The translations under genes were made by a program, and so were the position numbers. Positions 37,501 to 40,500 of a stretch of 64,000 nt of DNA are shown one piece after another. The notes under the pieces are model-generated. The model had not been told where the DNA came from and made no database searches. It saw nothing but the letters and a program-made list of their open reading frames with translations. This stretch comes from Mermis nigrescens (Eukaryota > Nematoda > Enoplea > Mermithida > Mermithidae): assembly GCA_036768485.1 (NCBI GenBank), contig JAVLUZ010000272.1:430034-494033 (forward strand), written 5' to 3'. The first letter of the stretch is position 1, and the number at the start of each line of letters is the position of its first letter.

Positions 37501-40500
37501 GCGGCCTTTGGAAAATGTAAAAGTTTAGTAAACAATTGCTGTAGAGATGTGTAAAAGAGTATCTACATAAGGTCTGTTGCACGTCAGCTTCCGCGTTTCC
37601 TACTGCTTTGAACCAACAATATCATCGATTGTCTTGAATGCATCGATATGTACTATTTCATTCAATTCGCTTAGCTGACTGCATTGCTAATTCGCTGCTT
37701 TTTTCAATCAATTTTTTGGTAATTTGAATATTGCTTGCACTTTGACACTTAGAATGGCTGTATCTGCTAAGTGACATGCTTAGTAATAATGAAATACGAA
37801 CAACTTAATTATGATTTGTTAACAGCATTTCACTTTCAGTCACATTATTAAGCAACTCAAAGTTGAATTAAGTCTGCAAAAAGTTACATTACGTAATATG
37901 CTTTTAAGATATTATGTTAATCAGAAAGAATTATTTTAAAATAATACATTTTTTCAGAGACACGCAGAATATACTTCGATTTTTTGCATTGTTTAGAGAA
38001 AGTCTGATTTTTTACATATTTTGCGATTCTTGGCATATAGCATAGGGAGATTTTTCCTAGTCCCCTCCTTTTACATCCTCGATAATTCACAATCCCAAGT
38101 ATATTCCCCTTTTTGTTCCATCGGAGCATTTTTCTTTGCTAGTTTACATATATTTATTCTCTACTGTATGGTGTATGCACATGGTTTTATAAAAAAATTA
38201 TTTTATACAAATCTATACGTATTTGGAGGTGTTGCTTGCGGAGAGAAGGAAATTAAGATTTTTGCTTTCAAGAAAAACAGATTTGTATGTCTGTGTGAAG
38301 GGGAATGTAAAATGAGCACCTCCGTCGTAATCTAGCATCAATTATGTAAATAGAAATTTACAAAAAGGCAAATCGGCGAATAGGCAGAATAGCAAAAAAT
38401 AACGAACATAGATTACTGTTTTGAATTTCTGAGATTTCACCCCCTACAACCTTGACCTTATGTTGATAGCTCATGTACAAAGTGAAAGGAAAAATTGCTT
38501 CAGTACGGCGTCACATCTTTCAAAGATTTATTGCCTTCTAGTCACTTAGTTAGTAGGATACAGCCAGTAAATTTCCAAGTTTGCGGTGGCTTGCTTAATT
38601 AGTTTTTATTTTTGTAGCACGCGTGCAGTTTCAAAACCGAAAACGTACATATCCCTAATTTGAAATCACAAATCAGGTTTTTCATCTGAGCCTAATCAAA
38701 AAGAACTATGCAAGTTACGATTGCTACATCTTCTCTATGTATATGTAGAAACTGCTCCTCCACTAAATTTTTAGCTATTATTACACGTAGACACAATGGC
38801 GGATCTAGGATTTTCTTGAGGGGAGGTCGGTATCCCAACTTTTCCGAAAACAGTCAAAAATAGGTCCAAAAATTTGCCCTTAACGCGCGAAATAGCGTTT
38901 TTTCGGTGTTTTACATTGTATACTTTAACATAAAATCGCTTTTGACGCAAAAATTTTAAAATTTTCGACAATTCTGTGCGAAAAATCATGAAATTTTTTG
39001 ACTTTAACAAAAATCTGGCGCGAAACGCCGGAAAACTTGTGAAATTAAGGCGGATAGACGTCTAGAAGCATGATTTACTACTTGATTTCTTGTATTTATA
39101 GCATTTGATGCGAAACATCGAAATTTTTATTGAAAATAGAAGAAAACTATGCAAAAATAGCTATTTCTGGTGTAAAAATTGTTTTGAAACCTACATGAAC
39201 AGAAAATGGCTTCCAGGTCGCCAAGAAAGTAAATAAATGTCATTAATAGGCAGGCACGTAGCTGGCCGTCCTATTTTGGGGGGTCCGGTGTCCAAAAAGG
39301 CCAAAAATAACACAAAATAACGGTTAAAAAGTCATACTTTTCCCTTTTTTTCAATTTTGGGGGGGGAGTCCGGACCCCCCCCCCACCCCACAGAGCTACG
39401 TGCCTGTTAATAGGTAGCGCGTAGCGCCGGAAAAATTTGAGACATTATGGTCACCGACGGCCAAAAATCATTGCAAATTGCATATCCATTCTTTGTCTCG
39501 CCAAATATTTTTGACCAATGGGGGGCGGCCGCCCCCTTTAAAGCCGCCCCTGCTTAGACATCGTTTTTGCAGAAAGTATGTCTCAGTACCTCGTCGATGC
39601 AGTTTGATTGCCTTTGTCCTCGTCACCGTGCAGCCCTTTACTGTGTATTCCTACACCTACGTCAAATTAAAAAGCTTCCTCCTTTTGCAACAATTACCGA
39701 TGAAGATGGTTTCATTCTAGGATATGAGGGAAGTTACTTTTGTTATATTGTGTTAGCATTTCAAATTAAGCTCCTAAATAATTTAAACGCAAATATATAA
39801 GTAGTGTGCTTTGTATTCATGCGCTATTGTATGATATGAAAGGTGATCATAGGCGAATTTTGTCCGCATCTGCAACTTCGAATTGCCCTCGGGGAATGAG
39901 AATGATAAATTAAGTAAAGTGTGCTTGCCTTCCCTTTCGGATGTTGCCTTGAAAAACATTAGCCCCAAACATACAGTCTGGATATCGGACCCGTCAACAT
40001 ATTAAATGTCTGCCTGCATTGTTAAAGTCATTGCAATTTACTACATGCGGCAATGCAACTGTACTCATACACGTAACGGCTCGAAATTTAGGAAGTTGAC
40101 CTCAGATTTTTGGCCAAAAACGCCTAAAAACGGCCAAAAAATTCAGTTTTTCCAAAAATTGAGAAGGGTCAAAAATTCATGTGTTCTAGGGGGATGGGGA
40201 CAACCAAATTAGCTTGGGGATCCTCCCCCATCTCCTGTTACATTTACGAGTACGACTGTACTGCGCATTATATAGCAAAACTTACGAGACGCATGGATGT
40301 CTTGGTTCGTCGTAAGAAAGTGTGAAAAATGATTTCTAAATATTTTTACTAGTGCAAATTATGTAATTCTCACTCAACAGATCTGTAACAAAGATTTATT
40401 GATACCTTGGAAATGTGAAATGTTCGGCCCTATCGAACGCCCGGACGATTATTATGCTTTAATTAGTCGCGCAGTTGATTCTTGTCTGAATAGCGCCGAA

